NCBI RefSeq assembly: GCF_035994945.1
Contig: NZ_CP108677.1
Coordinates: 558,001 to 622,000 of the forward strand
Direction: 5' to 3'
DNA from: Streptomyces sp. NBC_01216
GTDB lineage: Bacteria > Actinomycetota > Actinomycetes > Streptomycetales > Streptomycetaceae
DNA: 64,000 nucleotides
Shown: positions 45,514-56,668 of the stretch, in pieces
Numbering within the stretch: position 1 is the stretch's first letter
Layout of the letters: every line of letters begins with the position of its first letter
Position numbers and translations under genes: made by a program
The notes under the pieces: model-generated
What the model was told of the DNA's origin: nothing
The model's database searches: none
Seen by the model: the letters and a program-made list of their open reading frames with translations, nothing else

Positions 45514-47175
45514 CCCGGATCCACCGGCTCGTTTCGTGAGTGATCGTTTTCGGTGATCGAGGCGATGCGTCTGGCGGCGGGCATGGGGTGGCCGCTGGTC
45601 TGCCCAGCTTTTCCACATGTCCACAGCTCTCGGGCCCTGGCGGGCGGGTCAGATACGGGCAGGTCAGGTCGGTTGGGGCGGGGTGTGCAAGGTGTTGAAG
45701 AGGGCTTCGAAGGCGTCGTGCCAGGGCCAGCGTTCGGGCAGGTGCAGGGTGAGCCGGCGGGCCGAACGGGCCAGACGGGCGGGCACGTTGACCAGGTGAT
45801 CACGGATGGTCGCGCACGTCGCGCGGGCGTGAAAGGTGCCGGCGAGCGTTCCGCAGGCGCGGGTCAGGTTGAAGGCGAGGGCGGCCAGCGCGAGCCAGGC
45901 GGCGTTCGCCTGGAAGCTGCCCGAGGGGGCGTGTGCGAACGGGCCGTTCTTCAGCTCGGAGATCACCTGTTCCACGATCGCGTGGCGCCGGTGGTCACGC
46001 TCGGCGTCGATGAGCGGCAGCGTGCTGTCGGTGAACGCGGCGTGGTAGCGCCAGGCGGTGAACAGCTCGCCCTGGCCCCCGGGCACGGTCGCGGGGTTCA
46101 GGCGCTTGACGCGTCGCACGATGAGACGGGCGGTGACCTGCTGCTTCTTCGGTTTCGAGGTGAAGGCGGTGTACTCGATCTCGGCGATCTCGGCGTCCGA
46201 TATCCAGCGTTCCTCCTCGCTGTCCCACACCGCCTTGGGGTACTTGATCGGCGTCCAGGCCGTCTCGTCGATAGCGGCGATGGCCTGCTTGACGGAGGCG
46301 TTCATCCGCACCGTGACGGAGAAGCGGGCGCCGAGCGCGCGGCAGGCGGCGATCACCTCGGCGGCGTAGTAGGCCGCATCCGCCCGCACGGTCAGCATCC
46401 CGGTCGCACCGGACGCGCGGGCGGTGCGGACCGCCTCGGCGGCGAACGAACCGGCTCCGCGCACCGAGTTCACGCTGCCCTTGCGCAGCCTGGTTGCGGC
46501 GATCACCGGGGCGGCCAGCGGCGTGGACAGCGTCGCGATCAGCGCGTTCAGGCCCTTGACCTTGTTGTATCCGTAACCGGTGCCCTGTTTGGCATAGCCG
46601 TGGACCGGCTTGATGGTGTCGTCCAGATCGAGGTAGGCGACCGTGTCGGCGCCGGGCAGCAGCGGGGTGTGCGCGGCCAGGCGAGGCAGGAACCGGCGGG
46701 CGACGGCGTGCAGTTGCTTCACGTGCCCGTGGGTGAAGGACCGCAGGAAGCTGCCGAGGGTCGACGGGGCGCGGACCCCGGTGAACAGGCGCCGCATCGC
46801 GCCGTGCCGCAGCCGGTCCATGTCGTCGATACTGTCCGCGCCCGCGGCCATGCCCGCGATGAGCGCCATCGACTTGGCGGCCGGGAAGGAACCGGTGCCG
46901 TTCTTCGAGGCCGGCAGCCGCATCATCTCGCCGACCAGGCCGGGCAGGCCGCACCGCTCGGCCAGGCGCACCAGCGGCGCGAGCCCGCCGTACGCGATCA
47001 GATTCGGATCATCGAACCGTGCGGAGACCTTCGCCGCGGCATGGGAAGATTGCATCTCAGAAGTGCCCTGTTGGTCGTGCGTGCTGGAAGCGTGAGAACT
47101 CCCATCATCGCAGGTCACAGGGCACTTCCTCGTTCCCGGCAACGTCACCGCCGCACATCAACCGGTGGATCCGGG
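45514..47175 (-). mobile_element. IS1380-family insertion sequence, 1662 bp, apparently complete
   Basis: Perfect 14-base terminal inverted repeats CCCGGATCCACCGG (45514-45527; complement at 47162-47175) enclose one transposase gene. The element is flanked by a 5-base direct repeat CTCAG (45509-45513 and 47176-47180), the target duplication. An intact duplication and frame suggest a recent insertion. It landed at the stop codon of a small minus-strand gene. Confidence 0.9.
45664..47055 (-). CDS. IS1380 family transposase
   Basis: A 463-residue DDE transposase. Acidic catalytic candidates lie in TVAYLDLDDTIKPVHGYAKQGTGYG, MLTVRADAAYYAAEV and IVEQVISELKNGPF; conserved segments SFPAAKSMALIAGMAAGADSIDDMDRLRHG and LGSFLRSFTHGHVKQL are typical of IS1380. 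The start MQSSHAAAK gives standard family length; the upstream extension is not supported. It is the only gene of the element. Confidence 0.93.
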   Translation of the reverse strand: MQSSHAAAKVSARFDDPNLIAYGGLAPLVRLAERCGLPGLVGEMMRLPASKNGTGSFPAAKSMALIAGMAAGADSIDDMDRLRHGAMRRLFTGVRAPSTLGSFLRSFTHGHVKQLHAVARRFLPRLAAHTPLLPGADTVAYLDLDDTIKPVHGYAKQGTGYGYNKVKGLNALIATLSTPLAAPVIAATRLRKGSVNSVRGAGSFAAEAVRTARASGATGMLTVRADAAYYAAEVIAACRALGARFSVTVRMNASVKQAIAAIDETAWTPIKYPKAVWDSEEERWISDAEIAEIEYTAFTSKPKKQQVTARLIVRRVKRLNPATVPGGQGELFTAWRYHAAFTDSTLPLIDAERDHRRHAIVEQVISELKNGPFAHAPSGSFQANAAWLALAALAFNLTRACGTLAGTFHARATCATIRDHLVNVPARLARSARRLTLHLPERWPWHDAFEALFNTLHTPPQPT

Positions 47176-47176
47176 C

Positions 47177-47347
47177 TCAGTCGATGCCGGGCAGAATGTG
47201 CGGCTCCGCGAGGTCGTCCTCGTAGCCGGCCAGCCGGATGGGGGCCGCGTGCGCCCACACGTCCAGGCTGCCCAGCTCCCCGGACCTCTTCGGCCGGTCC
47301 GTATGTTCGGCCGGCCGCTTTTCCTGCTTCGTCAGTTCTGGTGTCAC
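47177..47347 (-). CDS. small conserved actinobacterial protein (56 aa), IS inserted at its stop
   Basis: A 56-residue hydrophilic protein (VTPELTKQEKRPAEHTDRP ... GSLDVWAHAAPIRLAGYEDDLAEPHILPGID). GTG start with GAAGGAG 7 bases upstream. The TGA is read from the CTCAG target duplication of the IS1380 element, so the coding frame survived intact but its 3' untranslated region and terminator are now 1.7 kb away. Function unknown. Confidence 0.72.
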   Translation of the reverse strand: MTPELTKQEKRPAEHTDRPKRSGELGSLDVWAHAAPIRLAGYEDDLAEPHILPGID

Positions 47348-47641
47348 CGCGCACTCCTTCGTGTCGCGTGCCTATGAGGACATGGCCTTCGGTCGCGGTG
47401 GCGCCGTTCTCCGGGCGGGACCGCGGCCTTGGTGGCAGGCCAGTCCCCGGGCCGGCCGTGAGGGTTTGGTGAAACCCCGGTGGCCGACCGTAGGCATCAG
47501 AGTAACCAAATGAGCGGCCGCATGCTCTATGGGGCTCAGAAGTGTGACGCGATCGGGTGACTTCCGGACAGACGGGCGAACGGCGCGGTGTGGCCCACGC
47601 CTGGCGGGATGACCGGCCGGACCGGCCGGGTGACCGAGGAC

Positions 47642-49111
47642 CTACCAGTTCGCCGGGGCGTAGTCCTTGAGGAAGCAGCCGTAGAGATCCTCACCGGACT
47701 CGCCGCGCACGATCGGGTCGTACACCCGGGCCGCACCGTCGACCAGGTCGAGAGGGGCGTGGAAGCCTTCCTCGGCGAGGCGGACCTTGTCCGGATGCGG
47801 ACGCTCGTCGGTGATCCAGCCCGTGTCGACGGCGGTCATCAGGATGCCGTCCGACTCGAACATCTCCTGCGCGCTGGTGCGCGTCAGCATGTTGAGCGCG
47901 GCCTTGGCCATGTTGGTGTGGGGGTGGCCCGCACCCTTGTAGCCCCGGCTGAAGACACCCTCCATCGCCGACACGTTGACGACGTAGGCGCGCTTCGCCG
48001 CAACCGCCGCCATCGCCGGTCGCAGGCGGCTGATGAGGATGAACGGCGCGGTCGAGTTGCACAGCTGCACCTCGAGCAGCTCGACCGGGTCGACCTCGGA
48101 AACCGTCTGGATCCAGCTGTTGCTGTCGTGCAGGTCGGGAACGAGGCCGCCGGCGTCGATCGCCGTCCCGGCGGCGATCCGCTCCAGCGAGGCCGAACCG
48201 CTCACCAGGGCGAGGTCGGTGACCTCCTGGGCGGTCAGGGCGTCACCGGCACGCGCGGACGGCAGGGCGGGGATGTGGTCCACTGCGCCGGAGCCAAAGG
48301 TACCGATGACCTCGGACGGCGGCAGCTCGCCCGCGGGCAGCGGGCCCGACTCGGCCGCCACCAGCTCGCCGTACGCCTGCGGGGAGCGGCGCACCGTCTG
48401 GGCGGCGTTGTTGATCAGGATGTCCAGCGGCCCCTCGGCGGCCACCGAGTCGGCGAGCGCGACGACCTGCGCCGGGTCCCGCAGGTCGATGCCGACGATC
48501 TTGAGGCGGTGGATCCACTCGTCGCTGTCCGGCATCGCCTTGAAGCGCCGGATCGCGTCGTTGGGGAACCGGGTGGTGACGGTCGTGTGGGCGCCGTCGC
48601 GCAGCAGCCGCAGCGCGATGTACATGCCGATCTTGGCCCGGCCGCCCGTGAGCAGCGCGCGGCGGCCGGTGAGGTCGGTGCGGGCGTCCCGGCGGTTGCG
48701 GTTCTCGACCGCGCAGTTCCGGCACAGCTGGTGGTAGAAGTAGTCGACCTCGACGTACCGGGTCTTGCAGATGTAGCAGGAACGAGGACGCTGGAGTATC
48801 CCGGCGATCCGCCCCGCCTCGGTCACGGAGGAGGGCAGGATGCCCTCCGTCTCGTCGTCGATGCGCTGGGCGGAGCCGGTGGCGGTGGCCTCGGTGACCG
48901 CCTTGTCGTTCGCGGTCTTGGCGGCGCGGCGCTCCTGACGGCGGCGCTGCTTCACGGTCCGGTAGATGCCGGCGGTGGCACGTCGTACCGCGACGGCGTC
49001 GGGGTGGTCCACGTCCAGCTTGTCGAGCTCGTCGAGGACGCTCAGGCAGACGGCCAGGCGCTCGGGGTCGACACCCGGCCCGTACTCCTGGGTTTCTTCG
49101 GTCACCGTCAT
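47642..49111 (-). CDS. SDR family oxidoreductase with N-terminal zinc-knuckle extension
   Basis: A 489-residue protein. Residues 1-150 are a charged extension containing CYICKTRYVEVDYFYHQLCRNCAVEN (CxxC...CxxC, likely zinc-binding). A Rossmann short-chain dehydrogenase follows: TGRRALLTGGRAKIGMYIALRLL, DILINNAAQTVRR, VNVSAMEGVF and YKGAGHPHTNMAKAALNML, where the usual YxxxK is represented by HTNMAK, lacking the Tyr. Cofactor binding looks intact but catalysis is unusual. The substrate is unknown. Confidence 0.85.
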   Translation of the reverse strand: MTVTEETQEYGPGVDPERLAVCLSVLDELDKLDVDHPDAVAVRRATAGIYRTVKQRRRQERRAAKTANDKAVTEATATGSAQRIDDETEGILPSSVTEAGRIAGILQRPRSCYICKTRYVEVDYFYHQLCRNCAVENRNRRDARTDLTGRRALLTGGRAKIGMYIALRLLRDGAHTTVTTRFPNDAIRRFKAMPDSDEWIHRLKIVGIDLRDPAQVVALADSVAAEGPLDILINNAAQTVRRSPQAYGELVAAESGPLPAGELPPSEVIGTFGSGAVDHIPALPSARAGDALTAQEVTDLALVSGSASLERIAAGTAIDAGGLVPDLHDSNSWIQTVSEVDPVELLEVQLCNSTAPFILISRLRPAMAAVAAKRAYVVNVSAMEGVFSRGYKGAGHPHTNMAKAALNMLTRTSAQEMFESDGILMTAVDTGWITDERPHPDKVRLAEEGFHAPLDLVDGAARVYDPIVRGESGEDLYGCFLKDYAPANW

Positions 49112-49173
49112 GGCGTCTGTCGTTCCTCGATCACTCGTGCGCTCACGCGCTCCCGTATCCCAAAAGCGGAATT

Positions 49174-49887
49174 TTACGGAGCGGAGGGCCGTGTCTCCAA
49201 ACCCGCCGCCGGTGGGTGATCGAACACACAGTCGCCGCAGAGCCCGCCGGCGGGCGCGCGGTAGTAGAGGCAGCACGACGCCCGACGCAGCGCCGGACCG
49301 CGGACGGTGCCCGCCAGGCCCGGCAGGGCGAGGAGTCCCCCGACGAGGGCAGCGGCCCGTTCGGCGACCTCGGCGCGCCCATGGTCGCGGGACCAGCGGA
49401 CCAGCTCCCGCAGCGCCCCCGCGAGGGCGGAACCGGCGTTGCCCCACAGCAGCCGCGGCGAGATCCGGCCGTCGGCGCGGAAGGCATCGGCCAGCGGGAC
49501 CAGGTGGGCCTCGACGACGGCTTCGGCCATGTCCTCCACAGTGGCGGGCCGGGTGTCGGTCCCGGCCCACCAGAGATCGTCGGGCGAGGACAGCGACCCG
49601 TCCCAGTGCAGTTCGGCGGGGGTCAGGGCGGGGAAGCGTCCGTGGAGGCCGGCCGGGCCGAGAGCCGTCGACCACAGGCGCGCGGCGAGCCCGAGATGGG
49701 CGATCGACGCGGCGACCCTGCGCTCCGGGGCGCGCAGCCGGGCGGCGACCCGGTCGACGCGGGCACCGAGCGGTGCAGCGTCCCCCGCGTACAAGCGTGC
49801 CAGCGGCAGGTGCGCGCCGCCTTCGGGCAACGGAGCCGTCCGCAACGCGAAGAAGCCCCCCACCGATCCGCTCTCGACGAGATCCAC
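49174..49887 (-). CDS. FhuF-like (2Fe-2S) ferric iron reductase family protein
   Basis: About 237 residues. The C-terminus carries the FhuF-type cluster motif CC-x10-CxxC (RASCCLYYRAPAGGLCGDCVF), and the middle has LHWDGSLSSPDDLWW and RLLWGNAGSALAGALREL. Such proteins release iron from ferric siderophores in the cytosol. The start at GTG 49887 is chosen for family length and an upstream purine run; the open frame continues to 50061. Confidence 0.78.
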   Translation of the reverse strand: MDLVESGSVGGFFALRTAPLPEGGAHLPLARLYAGDAAPLGARVDRVAARLRAPERRVAASIAHLGLAARLWSTALGPAGLHGRFPALTPAELHWDGSLSSPDDLWWAGTDTRPATVEDMAEAVVEAHLVPLADAFRADGRISPRLLWGNAGSALAGALRELVRWSRDHGRAEVAERAAALVGGLLALPGLAGTVRGPALRRASCCLYYRAPAGGLCGDCVFDHPPAAGLETRPSAP

Positions 49888-50213
49888 CGTCGCCCCGCCC
49901 CTCTCCCGCAGTCGCTCGGTCCTGGACCCGGCGCGGCGCCGAGGTCCGCGGCCCACGGTATCGACGGCTCCCGGGGCGGGCCAATGTGGCCCGGACGGGA
50001 CACGGACCGGCTCGGATCGAGTCCGCGCGCCCGGATGGGGCGGAGACGCCCGGTACGGCACCGTATGCCGAGAAAACCACGTCGTCCCCGTCCTGACCTG
50101 CCCGGGTGTACGTCTCCCGGGGTACGGAGCCGGCTCGTACTACGAGAGAAGTACGGCCGATGGGGTTCCCAGGTACGACGACGGAACCGCCGCGAGGAGA
50201 GATCGTTGTAGGT

Positions 50214-52406
<2,193 letters not shown>

Positions 52407-52468
52407 TCACAGGCCGTGACAAGGGGCACCGGGAAATCTCCCCCTCGTGTATGTAGATCAGACAACCT

Positions 52469-52666
52469 TCAGGGACCGGCCGGGCCCGGCTGGGGCTGAG
52501 GCTCGGGTTCCGGTACAGGGGTGGGTCGGGGAGGTTCCGGTACGGGGCTCGGCGGCGGCACCGGCGCCGGCTCGGGGCTCGGCACCGGTCCGGGTACGGG
52601 CGGGGGCACCGGGGCCGGCGGCGGCACCGGAGACGGGGGCACCGGGTCGGGGTACGGGTGGGTCAT
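52469..52666 (-). CDS. small proline-rich protein (65 aa)
   Basis: A 65-residue protein that is almost half proline (MTHPYPDPVPPSPVPPPAP ... PQPGPAGP), built from PVP/PxP repeats. No signal peptide is present. The ATG has GAGAGGTG upstream and the stop is clean, so it is probably real, though low complexity alone could also arise from repeat DNA. Function unknown. Confidence 0.5.
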   Translation of the reverse strand: MTHPYPDPVPPSPVPPPAPVPPPVPGPVPSPEPAPVPPPSPVPEPPRPTPVPEPEPQPQPGPAGP

Positions 52667-52764
52667 GGCGCACCTCTCGGTCGACTGGTCCGTTCTGCAC
52701 CAGGTTCTCCCGCTGCGCGTGCCCTCGCCCGCCGGATCCATTCGTCCGTGGCGGCGAGGAGCCG

Positions 52765-53109
52765 TCACCAGAGTGCGGGCGTGCCCTTCAACTGGAGCCT
52801 GGCGGCCCGGACCACCTCGGCGGGCGGCACGGGGGCCTCCGCCGGATGCTTCCCGGCCCACTTCGCGGCGTACGGGCACAGCGGCACGACCGGTACACCC
52901 TCACGGGCGGCGACGGAATAGAACTCCCGGACGAGGGTGCCGGCGATGCCCTTGCCCTCGCGCCCGGCCTCGACGACCGTATGGACGGCCACCAAGGCGT
53001 GTGGTTCCGCCGCCAGCACGAAGTAGACGATGCCCCCGGCGTACTCGTCGCCCTCGAACGCCTCCAGGCGCCCCTCGCGCCGGTCGTCACGCATCACCGG
53101 ATCCACCAT
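52765..53109 (-). CDS. YjdJ-type GCN5-related N-acetyltransferase
   Basis: A 114-residue short GNAT. The CoA-binding loop is EAGREGKGIAGTLVREFYSVAAREGV, and the C-terminus VVPLCPYAAKWAGKHPA is typical of the small YjdJ/GNAT group. Substrate unknown. It lies 20 bases downstream of panD and is probably co-transcribed with it. Confidence 0.88.
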   Translation of the reverse strand: MVDPVMRDDRREGRLEAFEGDEYAGGIVYFVLAAEPHALVAVHTVVEAGREGKGIAGTLVREFYSVAAREGVPVVPLCPYAAKWAGKHPAEAPVPPAEVVRAARLQLKGTPALW

Positions 53110-53129
53110 GCCCGTGACCCCGTCCCGCC

Positions 53130-53555
53130 TCAGAAGCCCGCCGGTACGGCCTGCGGGCTGCGCCGCTGCCCGCTCCCCGGTACGGGCGCGGAGGCGTCCG
53201 TACCAAGGTCCACTATCCGGTTGTCCGCGTCGACGTGCACCACACGCGGCACCAGGGCACGCGCCTCGGCGTCCTCGACCTGCGCGTAGCTGATGAGGAT
53301 GACCAGGTCACCGGGATGCACCAGGTGGGCGGCGGCCCCGTTGATCCCGATCACGCCGGAACCGCGCTCGCCCTCGATGACATAGGTCTCGAGCCGGGCG
53401 CCGTTGTCGATGTCGACGATGTGGACGAGCTCACCGGGCAGAAGATCGGCGGCCTCCATCAGCTCGCCGTCGATCGTGACGGAGCCGACGTAGTGGAGAT
53501 CGGCCTGGGTCACGGTGGCACGGTGGATCTTGGACTTGAACATTGTACGCATCAT
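53130..53555 (-). CDS. panD: aspartate 1-decarboxylase (PanD)
   Basis: A 141-residue pyruvoyl enzyme making beta-alanine for pantothenate. The self-cleavage site is Gly24-Ser25 ([10 protein letters not shown]); choosing the first of two adjacent ATGs (MMRTMFK) places Ser exactly at position 25, and an AGGAG sits 7 bases upstream. [21 protein letters not shown] is intact. The family ends near residue 120; about 20 extra C-terminal residues follow. Confidence 0.95.
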   Translation of the reverse strand: MMRTMFKSKIHRATVTQADLHYVGSVTIDGELMEAADLLPGELVHIVDIDNGARLETYVIEGERGSGVIGINGAAAHLVHPGDLVILISYAQVEDAEARALVPRVVHVDADNRIVDLGTDASAPVPGSGQRRSPQAVPAGF

Positions 53556-53803
53556 CGAGGTACTCCTGGAGCTAGGCTCCCTGCCTGCGTTTTTGCAGGT
53601 CAAGGGCGGTTTCCCTACCTTACAACGAGTCGCATGTCCAGTCAGCTTTCACTGGGTTCTTGAGGACTGATGCTGACCAATCGCCGACTCCCCTGACGGA
53701 CCATCAGTCATATCGAAGATCATCCACAGGCAACCGGCCGCCGGACGCCGCGTCCGCCTCGCCGAGGCGAGGTCAGCCTACGCAACCACCGACCAGGACG
53801 CGA

Positions 53804-54810
53804 TCAGGGCCACCCAAACAGTAAGCCGTCGACTCCTGTGCGCGAGGCGACGCATCCTTCACGACCCTGCTCGCGTCGGCTGTGTGCTCTCCCCGGGGTG
53901 GGCGGTTGGCTTGGATACGCCTGCTGACGAGCCGCGTTGTCCCGTCGTGCCCCTGGTGGGGGGTCTGTGGTGTTGGCTGTACGGGCGGGCACGGGCCGTG
54001 TGCCGTCGGGTCGCCGGCCGCGCTGACCGCCCCGGGCCCGTCCCTTCCGGGAAGGCCCGCGATCGCCCCGGAAGGGCGACCCCGCACCCCGGGGTGCGGG
54101 GTGCGGGGTCGGGGTCGGGGTGTGAGGGTCACGGTCCCCGGGTGGGGTGGTCGGGAGGGTGCCGGGTCGGTGGGGGTGGCGGGTCGGCCGTTGCACGTGG
54201 CGGTGTATCGGCAGGGAAGGGCGGCCAGTACGGCCTGGGCCTGCGTGACGCCCTCGCTGTAGTCCCAGGGGGTCCGGGGCGTCCGCCACCGGGTCGTCCG
54301 CGTGTGTCCACTCGTGGTGGTTGATCTCTTGGCTGGGTGAGGGGTACAGCTCGAGGAGCAGGAGTTGTCCGGGGCGACGCTCACACGCACCGGGATGGTC
54401 TCCCACCGGGCAGTGGTCCTGGAGGAACTGCGCGGCCTGTGCTGCTTGATCGCCGGCCGCGAGCAGCCCGCGCACCTCCTGCTCGCGGATCCGGCCAGAG
54501 GCAGCGGCTACGAGGTCGTCGGCCGACGCGCCGCGCCGGTGCGCGGTGCGGATTTACTCCCGCAGGTCAGCACGGACCTGGTCGTACCCGCGGTGTTGCC
54601 AGGTAACTGCGGGCCAGGCGCGCGGGATCAGCAACGTGGGTGAGGGCGGCAGAGCCGTCCTGCGGCGCGGCCGGGTCGGCTGGGCACCGGCGGACCCGGA
54701 CGTCCATGGTGCCCTCGCGGACGACGCGCGCCAGGTACTGCTCGTCGATCACGATGTCGAGCGCCTCGTCGAGATCCCGCTCGGCGCACTGTTGGGAGTG
54801 GGTCTGTCAA
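53804..54810 (-). pseudogene. decayed gene(s) of unknown function
   Basis: Minus-strand coding-like stretches occur in several frames: AERDLDEALDIVIDEQYLARVVREGTMDV (about 54675-54790), then QHRGYDQVRADLRE, a TAA stop near 54555, IRTAHRRGASADDLVAAASGRIREQEVRGLLAAGDQAAQAAQFL, and later DYSEGVTQAQAVLAALPCRYTATCNG. The reading frame either side of the stop is the same, suggesting a nonsense mutation, and frameshifts follow. I do not recognise the family. Confidence 0.45.
54079..54102. repeat. 24-bp perfect palindrome
   Basis: ACCCCGCACCCC joined directly to its complement, within a longer G/C-only tract (54060-54120) that repeats GGGGTGCGGGG and GGGGTC units. There is no loop, so cruciform or protein binding is possible; it may also be simple low-complexity drift in decaying DNA. 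Confidence 0.5.
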
Positions 54811-55056
54811 TCGAACGGATGATCAGCGGACCGGGCGGACCGGTCGCTTGCCCCATCCAGCTCACCCGAGGAGCGACGACCGCCGGCGTGGATCAAGCTG
54901 TGCTCGACGGAGTCCCTCGCTCTGCACCTCGGACCGAGGGACATGTTCGAAGACATCGGCAACGCGTGAGCAGCCGGGGACTTCCTTGGACGTCGTTCCC
55001 ACGGATTGGGGACGGCAGTCGGCCATCACGCCGCCCCGGGCAAGCCGTGATTCTGC
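54811..55056. other. no gene seen
   Basis: Between the decayed minus-strand gene and the IS5-type element. Codon structure is poor in all frames and no convincing start or ribosome-binding site is present. Confidence 0.4.
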
Positions 55057-55947
55057 ATTGAGCCTTTTCCAAGCTGGTTTCGTTGACCGCGAGCTGGACA
55101 GTCCTGCGCAACGACGAAGCTCCTGGTAGACGGGTTCTCGACCAAGATCACCCGTGTCTGCCAGGAGCTTCGCGTGCTTGTCTATCCGTCTTCGATCGAT
55201 CTGTCCAGCCGCACCTTGCGGTTCCTGACCGGGCGGCTGACCGCCAGACGGCAGGAGATCGGCACGCGGTGGCGGCGGCTTCCCGCCTTGCGACAGGCTC
55301 TGCTGGCCCTGGCCCACCTGCGGTGTGGTGACACCTATGCCCAACTCGCGGCCGGTTTCGGCATCGGGATCGCGACCGCCTTCCGCTACATACGCGAGGC
55401 CGTCGACATCCTGGCCGCTCTGGCCCCGTCCCTGGCCGAGGCGATGAGGACGATCCGGACGAAGGCGTTCGTCATCCTCGACGGCACTCTGCTGCCGATC
55501 GACCGCATCGCCGCTGACACCCCCTACTACTCGGGGAAGCACAAGCGCCATGGCATGAACGTCCAGGTCCTCACCGACCCGTTCGGACGGTTGCTCTGGG
55601 CCTCGCCGGCGCTGCCCGGATCGACTCACGACCTCACCGCCGCACGACAGCACGGCATCATCGAAGCCCTCACCGAAGCAGGACTCGAATGCTGGGCCGA
55701 CAAGGCGTATCAAGGCGCCGGCGGACCCGTCCGGGTACCGTTTCGCGGCCGTCGCCTCAAGCGATGGAAGCACCGCCACAACACCACCCATGCCAAGATC
55801 CGCTGCCTCGGCGAGCAGGCCATGGCCACCCTCAAGGGCTGGCGCCTCCTGCGGAAGCTCCGCTGCAGCACCAACCGCATCACCGACGTGGTGAAGGCCG
55901 TCCTCGTCCTTCACCACGCATCAGCGTGAGGTTGGAAAACGCTCAGT
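55057..55947 (+). mobile_element. IS5-type insertion sequence, about 890 bp
   Basis: Imperfect terminal repeats (ATTGAGCCTTTTCCAAGCT near 55057-55075 against the complement of AGGTTGGAAAACGCTCAGT at 55929-55947, three mismatches) enclose one transposase gene. No clear direct repeat is visible at the ends. Its right end cuts the 3' end of an IS701-type transposase remnant, so it inserted there or recombined with it. Confidence 0.75.
55174..55929 (+). CDS. IS5 family transposase (HTH_Tnp_4/DDE_Tnp_4 type)
   Basis: A 251-residue transposase: N-terminal helix-turn-helix (ALLALAHLRCGDTYAQLAAGFGIGIATAFRYIREAV), then the DDE domain with FVILDGTLLPIDR (Asp), GSTHDLTAAR (Asp), WADKAYQGAG and a late Glu in RCLGEQAMATLKGWRLL. 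Its GTG start (VLVYPSS) follows AGGAG. The frame is intact and the stop codon lies within the right terminal repeat. Confidence 0.9.
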   Translation: MLVYPSSIDLSSRTLRFLTGRLTARRQEIGTRWRRLPALRQALLALAHLRCGDTYAQLAAGFGIGIATAFRYIREAVDILAALAPSLAEAMRTIRTKAFVILDGTLLPIDRIAADTPYYSGKHKRHGMNVQVLTDPFGRLLWASPALPGSTHDLTAARQHGIIEALTEAGLECWADKAYQGAGGPVRVPFRGRRLKRWKHRHNTTHAKIRCLGEQAMATLKGWRLLRKLRCSTNRITDVVKAVLVLHHASA

Positions 55948-55948
55948 G

Positions 55949-56640
55949 ACCAGCGCATCCAGGAGTTCCAGCACGTCACCTGTCCCTGGTCCAGGCCGGT
56001 GAAGCCCTTGGCGAGTTGGAACGCCTCCTCGATCCGCCACCGGCGACAGATGATCTCCACGAGTGTCGGCAGGACCGTGCGGCCGGGGCCCGGCAGCGGA
56101 AGTAGGAAGGCTCGCCGGTGTAGCGGTGGCGGCGGGTGACGAGGACGCTGGTGCCCGCCTCCGGTCCTTCGGGGGCGTCGTCGGTGCGGATGTCCAGCCA
56201 GGCCCAGTCGTAGTACTCGCCTGTGCCCTTGGTGCCGTGGCCGGTGGTCAGGCGCATCCACTGCTAGAGCCGCACCTTGTCGAGCATCTTGCGCGCTTCC
56301 CACCGGCGACCGGAGCCCGCTGTGACCTGGCGCGCGCGTTGCCGGGACGCCGATTCCGTAGGCGAGGTTCAGCGCGCGGACGTCCCGGCATTCACGCCTG
56401 CGGTACACCTCGTCGGCGGCGAACCAGCGGGGCCGTATCCCCGCTGCGAGGGCCCTGGTGACCATCGCTACCGCCTGCTGCGGCTTGGTCGCGAACTCGC
56501 GCTCTTCGGGCACCCCGGCCACCGTGTGGCGTTCCTCGTCCGCCGCCCAGTCCGCGGGGAGGTACAGAGCCCGGTCGATGACCACACGGGTGGTAGCGGT
56601 GACGGCCGCGAGGTGGACGGCGATTGGCGCGTGGAGGACA
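55949..56640 (-). pseudogene. IS701-type transposase fragment, truncated and frameshifted
   Basis: Minus-strand pieces of a DDE transposase: RALYLPADWAADEERH, PRWFAADEVYRRRECRD (DEVYG-type motif), then in shifted frames YYDWAWLDIRTDD, VLVTRRHRYTGEPSYF and CRRWRIEEAFQLAKGFTGLDQ. The 5' end is missing at the junction with the universal stress protein gene, and the 3' end is cut by the IS5 element. At least two frame changes are needed. Confidence 0.8.
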
Positions 56641-56668
56641 GGTCGTTCTTCCGTCCGCGACTGGCGGT

